Numbered from the stretch's first letter, positions 18,429-27,469 are shown. The stretch is 64,000 nt of DNA from CAWJPW01 sp963844845 (GCA_963844845.1 CAWJPW010000008.1:558001-622000), one strand, 5' to 3'. Made by a program: numbers and translations. The notes: generated from the sequence alone by a model not told the origin.

Positions 18429-19811
18429 GTGGCCGCCGAGGACCTGTTCTTCTGCACGGCCTGCGGACACGAGTCGCGCAAGTGGCTCGGCCGCTGTCCG
18501 GGCTGTGGAGGGTGGAACAGCTTCGCGGCACAGCCGCGGCAGACGGCGGGGCGGGGGGACAACGGTGTGCCGCTCCGCCGAGGCGCCTCTCCGGTGCCGC
18601 TGACAGCTGCGGCTGACACCGTTGTGGGTCGCATTCCGGTGGGTCTCGAGGGCATCGACCGCGTGCTCGGTGGCGGCTTGGTTCCGGGGTCCCTGCTCCT
18701 GCTCGCCGGCGAGCCCGGGATCGGCAAGTCGACCCTGCTGCTCCAGGTGGCGGCGGCCTTGGCACGGGAGGACGCGCCCACCGTGTATGTCACCGGCGAG
18801 GAGTCCGCCCAGCAGGTGGCGCTGCGAGCTCGCCGCCTAGGGGTGGTGAGCCAGCATCTGCTGCTGCTGGCGGAGACCTCGTGCGAAGCCGTCCTCGCCC
18901 ACCTCGAGGCCACCGCACCGGCGCTGGTGGTGGTGGACTCGGTGCAGACCATGGCGGTGGAGAGCGAGTCCGGCGTAGCCGGCTCGGTCGCCCAGGTGCG
19001 CCAGGTGGCGGCCCATTTCCAGAGCCTGGCCAAGACCCGGGATGTGCCGGTCCTCCTGGTGGGTCACGTGACCAAGGACGGGGCCATCGCCGGCCCCAAG
19101 CTCCTCGAGCACCTGGTGGACGTGGTGCTGGCGCTCGACGGCGAACCCGGCCACGACCTCCGGGTGCTCCGGGCCAGCAAGAACCGCTACGGCAACGCCT
19201 CCGAGATCGCCCTCTTCGCCATGACCGAGGGTGGACTCGAGGGGGTGAGGAACCCGTCGGCATGGCTGCTGGAGGATCGCCAGGCGGGCGCTTGTGGGTC
19301 CGCGGTGGCGGTGGCGCTGGAGGGGAGTGCGCCGCTCCTGGTGGAGGTGCAGGCCCTGGTCGCCCCCAGCAACCTGGGGACTCCGCGCCGAGTGGCGCAC
19401 GGCTTCGAACCCTCGCGCTTGGCCCTCCTCCTGGCGGTGCTGGAGCGTCGTGCGGGGCTCGCTTTCGGCGACCGCGACGTGTACGTGAACCTGGTGGGGG
19501 GCCTGAGCCTGCGCGAGCCCGCCCTCGACCTGGCGCTGGCGGCCGCCCTCGTTTCCGCCGCCGCCGATCGGCCGCTGCCGTCGGACCTCACCGTCTTCGG
19601 GGAGATCGGCCTACTCGGTGAGGTCCGCGCGGTGAGCCGTGCCGCCGAGCGCGCACGCGAGGCGGCTGCGCTGGGCTTTGTCCGCGTCGCCCTGCCCGCG
19701 CGGGACGCCGCGAACGCACTCGCCCTGGAGGCGGTGCCCATCTCGCGGGTCGGTGACCTGAGGAAGCTGCTGGCCAACCCCATCCACCCGGGTGGTGAGA
19801 CGACGAGGTGA
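18429..19811 (+). CDS. radA: DNA repair protein RadA
   Basis: RadA (Sms) is a RecA-like, DnaB-like branch-migration helicase in recombination and repair. The GTG at 18429, 7 bp after mlaD, is the start that keeps the N-terminal zinc finger (CTACG and CPGCG), giving 460 residues. Walker A is GEPGIGKSTL. The family-specific KNRYG motif is visible in RASKNRYGNASEI. The C-terminal third is the Lon-protease-like domain (VYVNLVGGLSLREPALDLALA). It closes the dnaB-mla-radA run. No ribosome binding site is obvious, so translation may depend on coupling. Confidence 0.95.
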   Translation: MAAEDLFFCTACGHESRKWLGRCPGCGGWNSFAAQPRQTAGRGDNGVPLRRGASPVPLTAAADTVVGRIPVGLEGIDRVLGGGLVPGSLLLLAGEPGIGKSTLLLQVAAALAREDAPTVYVTGEESAQQVALRARRLGVVSQHLLLLAETSCEAVLAHLEATAPALVVVDSVQTMAVESESGVAGSVAQVRQVAAHFQSLAKTRDVPVLLVGHVTKDGAIAGPKLLEHLVDVVLALDGEPGHDLRVLRASKNRYGNASEIALFAMTEGGLEGVRNPSAWLLEDRQAGACGSAVAVALEGSAPLLVEVQALVAPSNLGTPRRVAHGFEPSRLALLLAVLERRAGLAFGDRDVYVNLVGGLSLREPALDLALAAALVSAAADRPLPSDLTVFGEIGLLGEVRAVSRAAERAREAAALGFVRVALPARDAANALALEAVPISRVGDLRKLLANPIHPGGETTR

Positions 19812-19941
19812 TGAGGCGCCCTGCTCTATCCCTACTTCGCGACGCGGTCGCTGAAGAGCCCCCCATCCCGACGGCGTAGGAATGCCTCCTCGGAGTGCAA
19901 CGACGAGAATGGCCGGCCGGCGGACCTCGTCACCTCATCAC
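19803..19941. repeat. Inverted repeat flanking the radA / cyclase-like convergent gap
   Basis: GAGGTGATGAGG (19803-19814, overlapping the radA stop) can pair with CCTCGTCACCTC (19925-19936; one G-U). Its inner GTGATGAGG pairs perfectly with CCTCATCAC (19933-19941), so two alternative pairings exist across a loop of about 110 nt. It may be a bidirectional terminator-like structure; no T run follows. Confidence 0.4.
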
Positions 19942-19953
19942 TTGCTCGCGACG

Positions 19954-22284
19954 CTACCGCGGCGCCTTGTGGGGCGCGGCGAGGAAGCAGCCGAGGTAAC
20001 CCTCACGGCGACGCAGGCTCTCCACCGGGATCGTCTGCCCGGCGCTCTCGCGGCGCAGGCTCTGGTAGAGGCCGGCAAGCTCGGACCGGTTGCGGAACAG
20101 CCACAGCTCCAGTGGCTCGCCGCGCTGCAGGTCGGGGGTTCGCAGGGACAGCTCGAGCGCGTGGTGCAGGAGGTCGTCGTCCCCGTTGTAATGCCCGAAC
20201 ACCCAGGTACGGACCCCGTTGGCGCAGAGGTAGCTCACGGCGACGAGAGCGGCGGGTACCGCCTCCACTGCGGGCTGAGCGGCGAACAGGCGAGCGCCCC
20301 CGGTGGTGAGCCGGCGCAAAATGGTAAGAAGGGGCTCGTCAAGGGTGGTCCCGGGGCCTTCAGGGCGGCCCGGCCAAGTCGTGGCCTCCACCACCTCCAG
20401 CGGCGCCAGCCCCTTCAACCGCGCCACGCCGAGAAGACGCAGACCCACGTAGAGGGGTAGGTCCTGGCCGGGAATTGCGTAGATGATCCAGGACAGGCCA
20501 TCGGCCTCGGTGATCCACAGCTCGGGGGAGCCGAGCTCCTCCTCGAGCCCCTCAAGGAAAGGCAGAGTGAGGACCATCCCCTCGTTCACCAGCTCGCCGT
20601 GCTGATCCAGCCAGGCGGCGTAGGGGCGCTGAGGGCCCTCCTCGCCCCCGCTCCTGGCGTTGGCCAGAGGCCGGAGGAAGGCCTCCACCCGGGCCGGGTC
20701 ATACCCCCAGTTCACCAGGAACTCCGAAATCTCCTCCACCTCCCGCGTGCTCTTGCCGGTTGTCAGCCGGGCCAGCTCGACGACGCCGTGGCCGAAGAAC
20801 TCGAAGCGCGGGCCGACCGCCTCGCTGGTCACCAGCGGAAGGAGCCGGTAGCTGCCGAGATTCATGGCGACGCGGATGCCGTGGCTGAACGGGAAGCCCG
20901 CGCCCCGGACCTCCTCATACAGTCGCTGGATGGAGCAGGCCGCCGCGAGCACGGCCAGGGCCCGCCGGGACGAGTAGAATGCGCCGTCGCCGAGGAACTT
21001 CTCGAAGGTGAGGCGATGGCGAGCGCGCAGCTCCTCTAGGCGACGCTGGAACACGTACATGAACTGGAGCGCCTTCTCCTCGGCCCGCTGCCCCTCCTTG
21101 CGCACCTCCTCCAGCAGCCCGGTGAAGTTGGTGAGGTCGTAGACCAGACCGAAGCGCCGCACGGAGGAGTCCACGACCCCGGCGTGGGTGAAGTCGAAAG
21201 GACGGGTGCTGGTGGCGATTGTGACCGGAGGGCGGCGCCCACCGAGGACCAGGTCCGCCCCCTGCTGCTCCACCCCGATCACCCGCCGCGACAGCGCGGA
21301 GATAAGCTCGAATCGCTTGAGAAGCCTGCCCAAGCTGAGAAAGACCTCACCCTGGGCAGGCTGGAGACCCAGAGCATCGAGAATGCCGAGACGGCGTAGC
21401 GCCTCCCACGTGCGGGAGTGCAGCAAGCTGTTGGGAGCCAGGGGGTCGACCTCGTCCCAGAGCGCCACCCGCAAGGCGCCGACGAGCTCAGGCCGAGTTG
21501 CGGCGAGGTCACCGAGGCGCTTCAGAGCCCGGTTGCGAGCGCCCACCAGCGCATCGGCATCCTCGCGGAGATGAACCCGAACGAAGCCCCCCAGTTGCGT
21601 CAGCTCGAGGGCGACGCGGTGCTCACAAAGTGGCAGGAGATCGCGGCAGGCGATGGTGAGCAGCGGTGAGATGACGCCGGGCGGTGCGGCGTGGGCAGTC
21701 CGACGCAAGGCGTCCACCGCCTGCTGCGCGGCCCGCTGGAAGAGGTCTGCAAAGACCTGGCCCACCAGGAAGCGCAGCGCGTCGCTGTGCTGCTGCGCCA
21801 CCTGACGATCGCAGCGCACCGCCAAGGCCGGGACTCGTCCCAGGGCCCGGGCGAGGTCGCCGATGTGGAGGAGGACCAGGACCTCCACGATGCCGCGCCC
21901 ATAATCGTTGACCATGGCGTTTTCGAGCATCGCGGTGAGGGTGCGCAGGTAGCGCTCGCGCTGCGCCATCACTCGGCCCTTCTCCGGGCTCTCCCCCCCC
22001 GCGACGGCGACGCGGTACTCGGTCTCGAGCTCCACGTGGTGGTCCAGCTCCGTACGCAGCTGCTGCATTCCGGATGTCACCAACACCGGGTAGCCGTACG
22101 CCAGGACGGTCTCCTCGTCGTCGGCAAAGATCGGGTAGGGGGTCGGAAAGCTCTGTTCCAGCTCCGGAAAGAGCGTGCTCCATCCCCCCCCCGCTTCCAC
22201 CTGCGTCAAGAACACCGCGTGGGCGAGGTCCTGCTCGAGGACCCGCTGTAGGTCGTCGGATCGTCCGCGGGCGGGCGGGCTCAT
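19954..22284 (-). CDS. Large protein with degenerate class III nucleotide cyclase-like domain
   Basis: A 776-residue protein of no family I can name. Residues about 375-515 resemble a class III adenylate/guanylate cyclase catalytic domain. GLVYDLTNFTGLL has Asp383 where cyclases have the first metal Asp (DIxGFT), and FEKFLGDGAFYS has Asp433 for the second. GIRVAMNLGSYRL and FFGHGVVELARL follow in the right order. The usual transition-state Asn of GDxVNxAAR seems absent (GHGVVELARL), so activity is doubtful. The N-terminal 370 residues are helical with no recognised sensor, and no membrane span is evident. It starts by a 4-bp overlap with comM. Confidence 0.8.
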   Translation of the reverse strand: MSPPARGRSDDLQRVLEQDLAHAVFLTQVEAGGGWSTLFPELEQSFPTPYPIFADDEETVLAYGYPVLVTSGMQQLRTELDHHVELETEYRVAVAGGESPEKGRVMAQRERYLRTLTAMLENAMVNDYGRGIVEVLVLLHIGDLARALGRVPALAVRCDRQVAQQHSDALRFLVGQVFADLFQRAAQQAVDALRRTAHAAPPGVISPLLTIACRDLLPLCEHRVALELTQLGGFVRVHLREDADALVGARNRALKRLGDLAATRPELVGALRVALWDEVDPLAPNSLLHSRTWEALRRLGILDALGLQPAQGEVFLSLGRLLKRFELISALSRRVIGVEQQGADLVLGGRRPPVTIATSTRPFDFTHAGVVDSSVRRFGLVYDLTNFTGLLEEVRKEGQRAEEKALQFMYVFQRRLEELRARHRLTFEKFLGDGAFYSSRRALAVLAAACSIQRLYEEVRGAGFPFSHGIRVAMNLGSYRLLPLVTSEAVGPRFEFFGHGVVELARLTTGKSTREVEEISEFLVNWGYDPARVEAFLRPLANARSGGEEGPQRPYAAWLDQHGELVNEGMVLTLPFLEGLEEELGSPELWITEADGLSWIIYAIPGQDLPLYVGLRLLGVARLKGLAPLEVVEATTWPGRPEGPGTTLDEPLLTILRRLTTGGARLFAAQPAVEAVPAALVAVSYLCANGVRTWVFGHYNGDDDLLHHALELSLRTPDLQRGEPLELWLFRNRSELAGLYQSLRRESAGQTIPVESLRRREGYLGCFLAAPHKAPR

Positions 22285-23864
22285 GCCTCCATTGTAGGGG
22301 TCCGCGGCGGCTCGTGCGTAGGCATCGCAGCTCCGCCGCTGGTCCGGTCGAGGCTGCGGTAGGCGATCGCCTCGGCGAGGTGGTGGGCGGCCACCTGCTC
22401 CTCTCCGCCCAGATCGGCGAGGGTTCGCGCCACTCTCAGGATGCGGTGGTAGGCGCGGGCCGAGAGGCCGAGGACCGCGGCCGCTCGCTCCAGCAACCGG
22501 CGGCCGCTGGCATCGGGTTGAGCCCAGCGCTCGAGTGCCGCGGGTCCGAGGTCGGCGTTACAGCGCACCGCCGTGGCGGGCTGACGTTCGAGCTGCCTGC
22601 TGCGAGCTGCCTCAACCCGCGCCGCCACCGCGGCGGACGGCTCACCGTGTCGGTGAGCGGCGAGCTCGCGCCAGGGGACCGCCGGCACCTGAACCTGGAG
22701 GTCGATGCGGTCGAGGAGGGGCCCCGAGAGACGGGCGCGGTAGCGCGCCACCGCGCCGGGACTGCAGGTGCACGGCCGCGCACGGTCGCCGAGCCAGCCG
22801 CACGGGCACGGGTTGGCGGCAGCCACCAGCTGGAAGCGGGCGGGAAAGGTGAGGGCACACCGTGCACGGGCCACCGTCACGACCCGATCCTCGAGCGGCT
22901 GGCGCAACGACTCGAGAACATCGCGGCGGAACTCGGTGAGCTCGTCGAGGAAGAGTACGCCGTGGTGGGCGAGGGAGACCTCGCCGGGCTGCGGCAGGCT
23001 CCCCCCGCCGATCAGCGCCGCCGCCGAAATGGTGTGGTGGGGTGCACGAAACGGGCGCGTTTGCAGCAGCCCCGCCGGGCGCGGTACCCGGGCCGACACC
23101 GAGTAGACGCAGGTGACCTCCGTGGCCTCGGGCTGGGCAAGGGGCGGGAGTATCCCGGGAAGCCTTCGGGCGAGCATGGACTTGCCGCTGCCCGGGGGGC
23201 CCATGAAGAGGATGTGATGACCGCCCGCCGCCGCCACCTCCAGGGCGCGGCGGGCCTGCTCCTGCCCCACGACCTCGGCGAGGTCGGCGTCGCCGGCGAC
23301 CGCTGGGGAAGGCGCAGGTGTCACGTCGGGGGTGGCCGGCTCGAGCTCGCGCTCACCGCGGAGATGGCGCACGACCTCGCCGAGGCTGGCGGCAGGGAGG
23401 ACCCTGAGACCCTGCACCGCAGCTCCCTCGGCACGGTTTGCGGCCGGGAGGATGAGCTCGGCGACGCCCAACCGCTGCGCTGCCAGGGCAATCGGCAACG
23501 CGCCCCTGACCGGCTGGAGGCGCCCTTCGAGCGAGAGCTCGCCGAGGAGCAGGCATCCTGCCAGGCGGCGGATCGGCACCTCACCGGCGGCGGCGAGAAG
23601 CCCCACCGCGAGCGCCAGGTCCAGCGACGCGCCCTCCTTCTTCTCATCCGCAGGCGCCAGGTTAATGATCACGTTGGCCGGCTCCGGCGGGCGACCGAGG
23701 CGGCGCAGCGCCGCCAGGACCCGCTCCCGGGCCTCGCGCACCGCGGTATCCGGGAGGCCGACGACCGTCAGGTTCGGCATCTCCGCGCGCAGCCGATCGA
23801 CCTCGACGGTGACGAACAGGGCATCGACACCGCGGGGGGTGGCACTGAGGACATGGGCAAGCAT
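22281..23864 (-). CDS. comM: ComM / YifB-family Mg-chelatase-like AAA ATPase
   Basis: A 527-residue hexameric helicase that extends branch migration during natural transformation in some bacteria. The N-terminal Lon-protease-like domain (VVGLPDTAVREARERV; NLAPADEKKEGASLDLALA) is followed by the AAA+ module with Walker A GPPGSGKSML, FRAPHHTISAAALIGGG, Walker B GVLFLDELTEF and the paired-Cys segment NPCPCGWLGD. The C-terminal Mg-chelatase helical part contains SARAYHRILRVARTLADL. It lies downstream of tatA (98-bp gap) and overlaps the cyclase-like gene. With the ComEA-like protein and pseudopilin at 55.8-56.9 kb it hints at DNA uptake ability. Confidence 0.93.
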   Translation of the reverse strand: MLAHVLSATPRGVDALFVTVEVDRLRAEMPNLTVVGLPDTAVREARERVLAALRRLGRPPEPANVIINLAPADEKKEGASLDLALAVGLLAAAGEVPIRRLAGCLLLGELSLEGRLQPVRGALPIALAAQRLGVAELILPAANRAEGAAVQGLRVLPAASLGEVVRHLRGERELEPATPDVTPAPSPAVAGDADLAEVVGQEQARRALEVAAAGGHHILFMGPPGSGKSMLARRLPGILPPLAQPEATEVTCVYSVSARVPRPAGLLQTRPFRAPHHTISAAALIGGGSLPQPGEVSLAHHGVLFLDELTEFRRDVLESLRQPLEDRVVTVARARCALTFPARFQLVAAANPCPCGWLGDRARPCTCSPGAVARYRARLSGPLLDRIDLQVQVPAVPWRELAAHRHGEPSAAVAARVEAARSRQLERQPATAVRCNADLGPAALERWAQPDASGRRLLERAAAVLGLSARAYHRILRVARTLADLGGEEQVAAHHLAEAIAYRSLDRTSGGAAMPTHEPPRTPTMEA

Positions 23865-23962
23865 GGTGCACTCCTTGGGAGTGCAGCGTGGCGGGTGACC
23901 TCAGGATGGCATGGCGATGCCGGCGGGTCAAGGATAGGGGGCCGCGCGGGGCGGAGTCCGAC

Positions 23963-24163
23963 CTATTTGGGCTCGTTGGGCCTTCCGGGCTTGGTGGGGT
24001 CGTCGCCGCCCGCCTCGTCCTCTCCACTGTGCATGGAGTCCTTGAAATTACGGATCCCCTGCCCGAGGCCCCGGCCAAGCTGAGGCAGCTTGGAGGCCCC
24101 GAAAATGATGACTACGATGGCCAGGATGATGAGCAGCTCAGGCAGTCCTAGGCTACCGAACAT
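23963..24163 (-). CDS. tatA: Sec-independent protein translocase TatA
   Basis: A 66-residue TatA/E-type protein that forms the pore for export of folded twin-arginine proteins. It has the short N-terminus MFGSLGLPELL, one membrane helix (IILAIVVIIFG), the hinge and amphipathic helix (ASKLPQLGRGLGQGIRNFK) and an acidic, Pro-rich tail. The ATG at 24163 is preferred because GGGGAGG lies five bases upstream; a GTG two codons earlier is possible. It overlaps the end of the phosphotransferase gene. tatB and tatC are not in the window. Confidence 0.93.
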   Translation of the reverse strand: MFGSLGLPELLIILAIVVIIFGASKLPQLGRGLGQGIRNFKDSMHSGEDEAGGDDPTKPGRPNEPK

Positions 24164-25121
24164 CGGCACCTCCCCAAGAGGATGAGTCTAGCAGAAACTG
24201 CACCAGGGAAGAGGGTGCCCCGACCTCCTCGGCCACCACGGCAAGGCGCCTGGTGAGAGGTGCGATGAAGCGTCCATAGCCCGAGCGCCCGCTCCGCTCG
24301 AGGCGGGCGAAGGTGCCGAGCACCTTGAGCCCCCGTTGCAGGTGGGTCTCCTGCAGCCGCTGCTCCCAGCCAGGCTCGGCCTCGCAGAGGCTGGCCCAGC
24401 TTCGGGCGAGGACGGCGCACTCCTGCTCACTGAGGAGTTCGGGAAGCGCCCGCTCCCCAACCAGGGACGCCAAATCGTAGGTGTCGGGGCCCACGAGAAT
24501 GTCCTGCGCATCGATGACCCCAACGCCTCCATCGGCGAGCAGGAAAAGGTTGTCCACGTGGTAATCACGGTGGCAGACGCGAACAGGGTGGGCGGCCACC
24601 GCCGCAGCCAGCGAGTCCAGGAAGCGGCCGAGCCACGCCGGCGGAGACCGGTCGCTCCGGTCGCGCACGTACCAGAGCTCGAAGCCGGCGAGCTCCCAGC
24701 GAAGTCTCCTGCGGCCCAGGGGAGGGTTCCAGGACGGGAGCGCTCCGGCGTCCAGGCGAGCGAGGGTGGCAAGAGGACCGAGTAGGCGGCTGGCCAGGGG
24801 CAGGCGGCGCTCCACGGGCGACTCTGCGAGCACCTCGGCGGCTCCGCGGGATCCAAGATCCTCGAGGATCACCTCGAGGCGCGCGGGATCGGCGGCAAGG
24901 ACCCGGGGGACTCTCAGGCCTCGCTCCAACAGCCAGCTCAGAACCTCGAGATCGCGGGCGAAGACCACCGGTTCGGCGGGGTAGCGGGCGAGCACGGCGG
25001 TGCTGCCGCCGCGCTCCTGGAGTCGGAAGTAGCACCGCCCGGAGGCGTCGCCGGCGAGGGGACGGACCACGCTCCAGCGCGCGGATTTCCCCGCAGTGTC
25101 TGGGTTTCGATTCCCGGTCAC
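24153..25121 (-). CDS. Aminoglycoside-phosphotransferase-fold kinase, AmgK-like
   Basis: A 322-residue predicted small-molecule kinase of the APH fold. The catalytic loop is CHRDYHVDNLFLL (Asp and Asn present). The metal-binding segment is VIDAQDILVGPDTYDLASLV, which matches the IDxQDA..G...YDLxSL signature of AmgK, the anomeric sugar kinase for N-acetylmuramate recycling, better than that of drug kinases. The start is uncertain: GTG at 25121 gives a full N-lobe (VVRPLAGDASGRCYFRL), but no ribosome binding site is clear. It is first in the minus-strand set with tatA, comM and the cyclase-like gene. A MurU-like nucleotidyltransferase sits at 57-58 kb. Confidence 0.78.
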   Translation of the reverse strand: MTGNRNPDTAGKSARWSVVRPLAGDASGRCYFRLQERGGSTAVLARYPAEPVVFARDLEVLSWLLERGLRVPRVLAADPARLEVILEDLGSRGAAEVLAESPVERRLPLASRLLGPLATLARLDAGALPSWNPPLGRRRLRWELAGFELWYVRDRSDRSPPAWLGRFLDSLAAAVAAHPVRVCHRDYHVDNLFLLADGGVGVIDAQDILVGPDTYDLASLVGERALPELLSEQECAVLARSWASLCEAEPGWEQRLQETHLQRGLKVLGTFARLERSGRSGYGRFIAPLTRRLAVVAEEVGAPSSLVQFLLDSSSWGGADVR

Positions 25122-25207
25122 GGGAGGGAGTATGGCACGCGAGGATGTGTTGTACCATTGGAGCAGGAGGGCAGGAGTGAGAGTTGTTCCTGCCACGAAG
25201 GGACGGA

Positions 25208-25564
25208 ATGAGTCAGCCACGCACCCAGAAGCTCCAGAGGCTTCTCAAGCGCCTCGGCCAGGCCTTACACGGCTCGGTGGTGAACTCGGAGGAGGTGCAG
25301 GCCTGCCTGCGCGAGCTCCACGAGGCCGGCTGGGACGCCGTGATGCTCCTGGATGCGGCGGTGGCGTGCCGCAAGGACGGTGCTCTCGACGTGGAGAAGG
25401 CTGCCCTCCACGTGCACGCTGATCCCGAGCCGCCCCAGGTGAGCTACCGCATCAACCGCGAGGATGCCAACCTGCTCGGCGAGCTGGGCATCTCCCCGAG
25501 CCGCCACCGTTCGCGGCCGCCGCGAGTCCCGCGTTACACCCAGGATGACCAATCTGATCGCTAG
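25208..25564 (+). CDS. Small protein of unknown function overlapping rlmN
   Basis: A 118-residue protein I do not recognise. The first 65 residues are predicted helical (QKLQRLLKRLGQALHGSVV; EVQACLRELHEAGWDAVMLL). The end is basic and Pro-rich (SPSRHRSRPPRVPRY). The ATG follows AAGGGACGG. The stop lies 20 bp inside rlmN, so the two are coupled. It could be an accessory of the methyltransferase or a small regulator; no motif decides. Confidence 0.7.
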   Translation: MSQPRTQKLQRLLKRLGQALHGSVVNSEEVQACLRELHEAGWDAVMLLDAAVACRKDGALDVEKAALHVHADPEPPQVSYRINREDANLLGELGISPSRHRSRPPRVPRYTQDDQSDR

Positions 25565-26582
25565 GTCCGGCCCGGAGCTCGATGAGCTCCTGGCGCCGGT
25601 GGTCGACCGCCCGTTTCGGGCGCGTCAGGTGGCGCTGTGGCTGCACCAACGTAACGTCGCGAGCTTCGCGGAAATGACCGACCTGCCACTGAGCCTGCGG
25701 CAGCGTCTGGCCGAGCACTTCTCGCTCGCCGAGCCCGAGACCGTTGCGTTGACGCGGAGCCAGGACGGCTCGCGCAAGTACCTCTTCCGGCTCGCCGACG
25801 GCGCCACGGTGGAGGCGGTGACCATGCCCGACGGCTACCGCCTCACCATGTGCCTGTCCTCGCAGACGGGGTGCGCGGTGGGCTGCACCTTCTGCGTCAC
25901 CGGAGTGCTCGGCGCCGGCCGCAACCTCCTGCCCGAGGAGATCGTCGGCCAGTACCGGGTCATGCGGCGGGACCTCGAGGGGACCACCGACAGGGTGAAC
26001 CTCGTGTTCATGGGAATGGGAGAGCCGCTGCTCAATCGATCCGGGGTCGGCGCAGCGCTCCCGGTGCTGTACGAGACGGTGAGCCCGCGCCGTATCACGG
26101 TCTCAACCTCCGGCATCATCCCGGGTGTCCGCTGGCTCGGCGGGTTGCCGCGCCGGCCCAAGCTGGCGGTCTCCCTCAACGCCCCCGACCAGCGGCGCCG
26201 GCAGGAGGTGATGCCGATCTCGGCCCGCTACCCGCTGGACGAGCTCATGGCGGAGCTGCGCCGCTTTCCACTTGAGCGGGGGCGCCGCATCACGTTCGAG
26301 TACGTCGTCATCCGCGACTTCAACGACGCCGTCGCCGACGCCCGTGACCTGGCCCGGCTGGTGGCGGGCATCCCCTGCAAGATCAACGTGATTCCGCTCA
26401 ACGAGGATGCCGAGTACCTACCTGGCCTGAAGCAGCCGACGCCAGCCGCGGTGGACGCCTTTGCCTGTGCGGTCCGGGATGCCGGTCTCACCGTGACCGT
26501 GCGCTGGTCCAAGGGGCGGGACGTGGCCGCTGCCTGCGGTCAGCTCAAGGGTCGGCATCAGGTACGTTCGGCTACCACGTAG
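25545..26582 (+). CDS. rlmN: 23S rRNA / tRNA (adenine-C2) methyltransferase RlmN
   Basis: A 345-residue radical-SAM enzyme that methylates A2503 of 23S rRNA and A37 of some tRNAs. The cluster cysteines are 110, 114 and 117 (CAVGCTFC). The second catalytic Cys is in AAACGQLKG near residue 331. FMGMGEPLLN, KLAVSLNAPD and CKINVIPLNE are standard RlmN segments. The ATG at 25545 lies inside the preceding small gene by 20 bp. Length is slightly short but complete. Confidence 0.95.
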   Translation: MTNLIARSGPELDELLAPVVDRPFRARQVALWLHQRNVASFAEMTDLPLSLRQRLAEHFSLAEPETVALTRSQDGSRKYLFRLADGATVEAVTMPDGYRLTMCLSSQTGCAVGCTFCVTGVLGAGRNLLPEEIVGQYRVMRRDLEGTTDRVNLVFMGMGEPLLNRSGVGAALPVLYETVSPRRITVSTSGIIPGVRWLGGLPRRPKLAVSLNAPDQRRRQEVMPISARYPLDELMAELRRFPLERGRRITFEYVVIRDFNDAVADARDLARLVAGIPCKINVIPLNEDAEYLPGLKQPTPAAVDAFACAVRDAGLTVTVRWSKGRDVAAACGQLKGRHQVRSATT

Positions 26583-26725
26583 TCCCTGCCCGGCGTCGGG
26601 GACTGGCTTTGCAGCGCCCCGCAAGGGCTCCTCGACCTTACTCCCGCTGATCGCCCTGCCCGCAGCACCCCGAAGGCCGCGACCCAGGACGTTGGCGTGG
26701 CGTAGCGGGCTGAGGCGTCGCGGGG

Positions 26726-27469
26726 TCAGCTCGGGGTGAGGGCGACCAGAGTGAACTGGCGTCCGGCGGCGGCACCATCTCGTCGAAAGGACGCGAGGGC
26801 CGGGTCACACGCCGTGCAGCCGCCCACGCGCGCGATGGCCGCTGCCGCGACCCCGGCGGCCTCCAGCTGGGCGGCGATGTGGGCACGGAGATCGACCCGG
26901 TTCCCGCGGAGCCAGCGCTGCCGGGGCCCTCCGGTCACCGCGAGGGCGTCGATGGCATCGGCGCCCACCGGGTAGTGACACGGGCCGATGGCGGGGCCGA
27001 GCACGGCGGAGACCACGTCGGCCGGGACACCGTACTCGTAGTTGAGCCGCCGAACGGCGGCTCCCGGGAGGCCGGCGGCCGCCCCACGCCACCCGGCGTG
27101 GACCGCCACCACCACGCCTCCTCCGGCGAGGAGGACCGGGACGCAGTCGGCGGACCACACCGCCAGCGCAATGCCCGGCTCGTCGCTGAGCAGACCGTCG
27201 CAGCGGCCCACGCAGCTGGGACCGGCCAGGGGCGATCCGGGCTCGGAAGCCACCGCCGCTGTCACCGTCCCGTGCACCTGCTGGCACCAGCGCACCGCCC
27301 GGACATCCGGAAGCGCCGCGAGTAGAGCCTCCATCCTCTCCTCGGGAGTGGTCAGCGGTGCCGGCGGCCCGAGACCGCAGAGCATCAGGGTCCGGTTGAG
27401 CCGAGCCTGGAGAACCGATTCGCTCGCCAGCTCGAGGCGCTCCCAGCACAAGGAAGCTCTCTCGGTCAT
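26726..27469 (-). CDS. pgeF: YfiH/LACC1-family purine nucleoside phosphorylase / polyphenol oxidase
   Basis: A 247-residue protein of the DUF152 (multicopper-polyphenol-oxidase-like) family. Members act as purine nucleoside phosphorylases or adenosine deaminases, or correct peptidoglycan precursor errors (PgeF). The zinc site is visible as His66 (QQVHG), Cys109 (SADCVPVLL) and His124 (VHAGWRG). The C-terminal GGCTACDPALASFRRDG also matches the family's CTxC..FxSxRRDG end. It is divergent from ftsE and convergent with rlmN; the 143-bp gap to rlmN (26583-26725) shows only a short AGTCCC/GGGACT hairpin. Confidence 0.9.
   Translation of the reverse strand: MTERASLCWERLELASESVLQARLNRTLMLCGLGPPAPLTTPEERMEALLAALPDVRAVRWCQQVHGTVTAAVASEPGSPLAGPSCVGRCDGLLSDEPGIALAVWSADCVPVLLAGGGVVVAVHAGWRGAAAGLPGAAVRRLNYEYGVPADVVSAVLGPAIGPCHYPVGADAIDALAVTGGPRQRWLRGNRVDLRAHIAAQLEAAGVAAAAIARVGGCTACDPALASFRRDGAAAGRQFTLVALTPS

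Noticed and set aside
25090..25125. Sequence resembling a tRNA T-arm (GGGTTTCGATTCCC)
   Set aside because: The base before the TTC loop is wrong, and no acceptor, D or anticodon arm fits around it. It lies in the start of the phosphotransferase gene.
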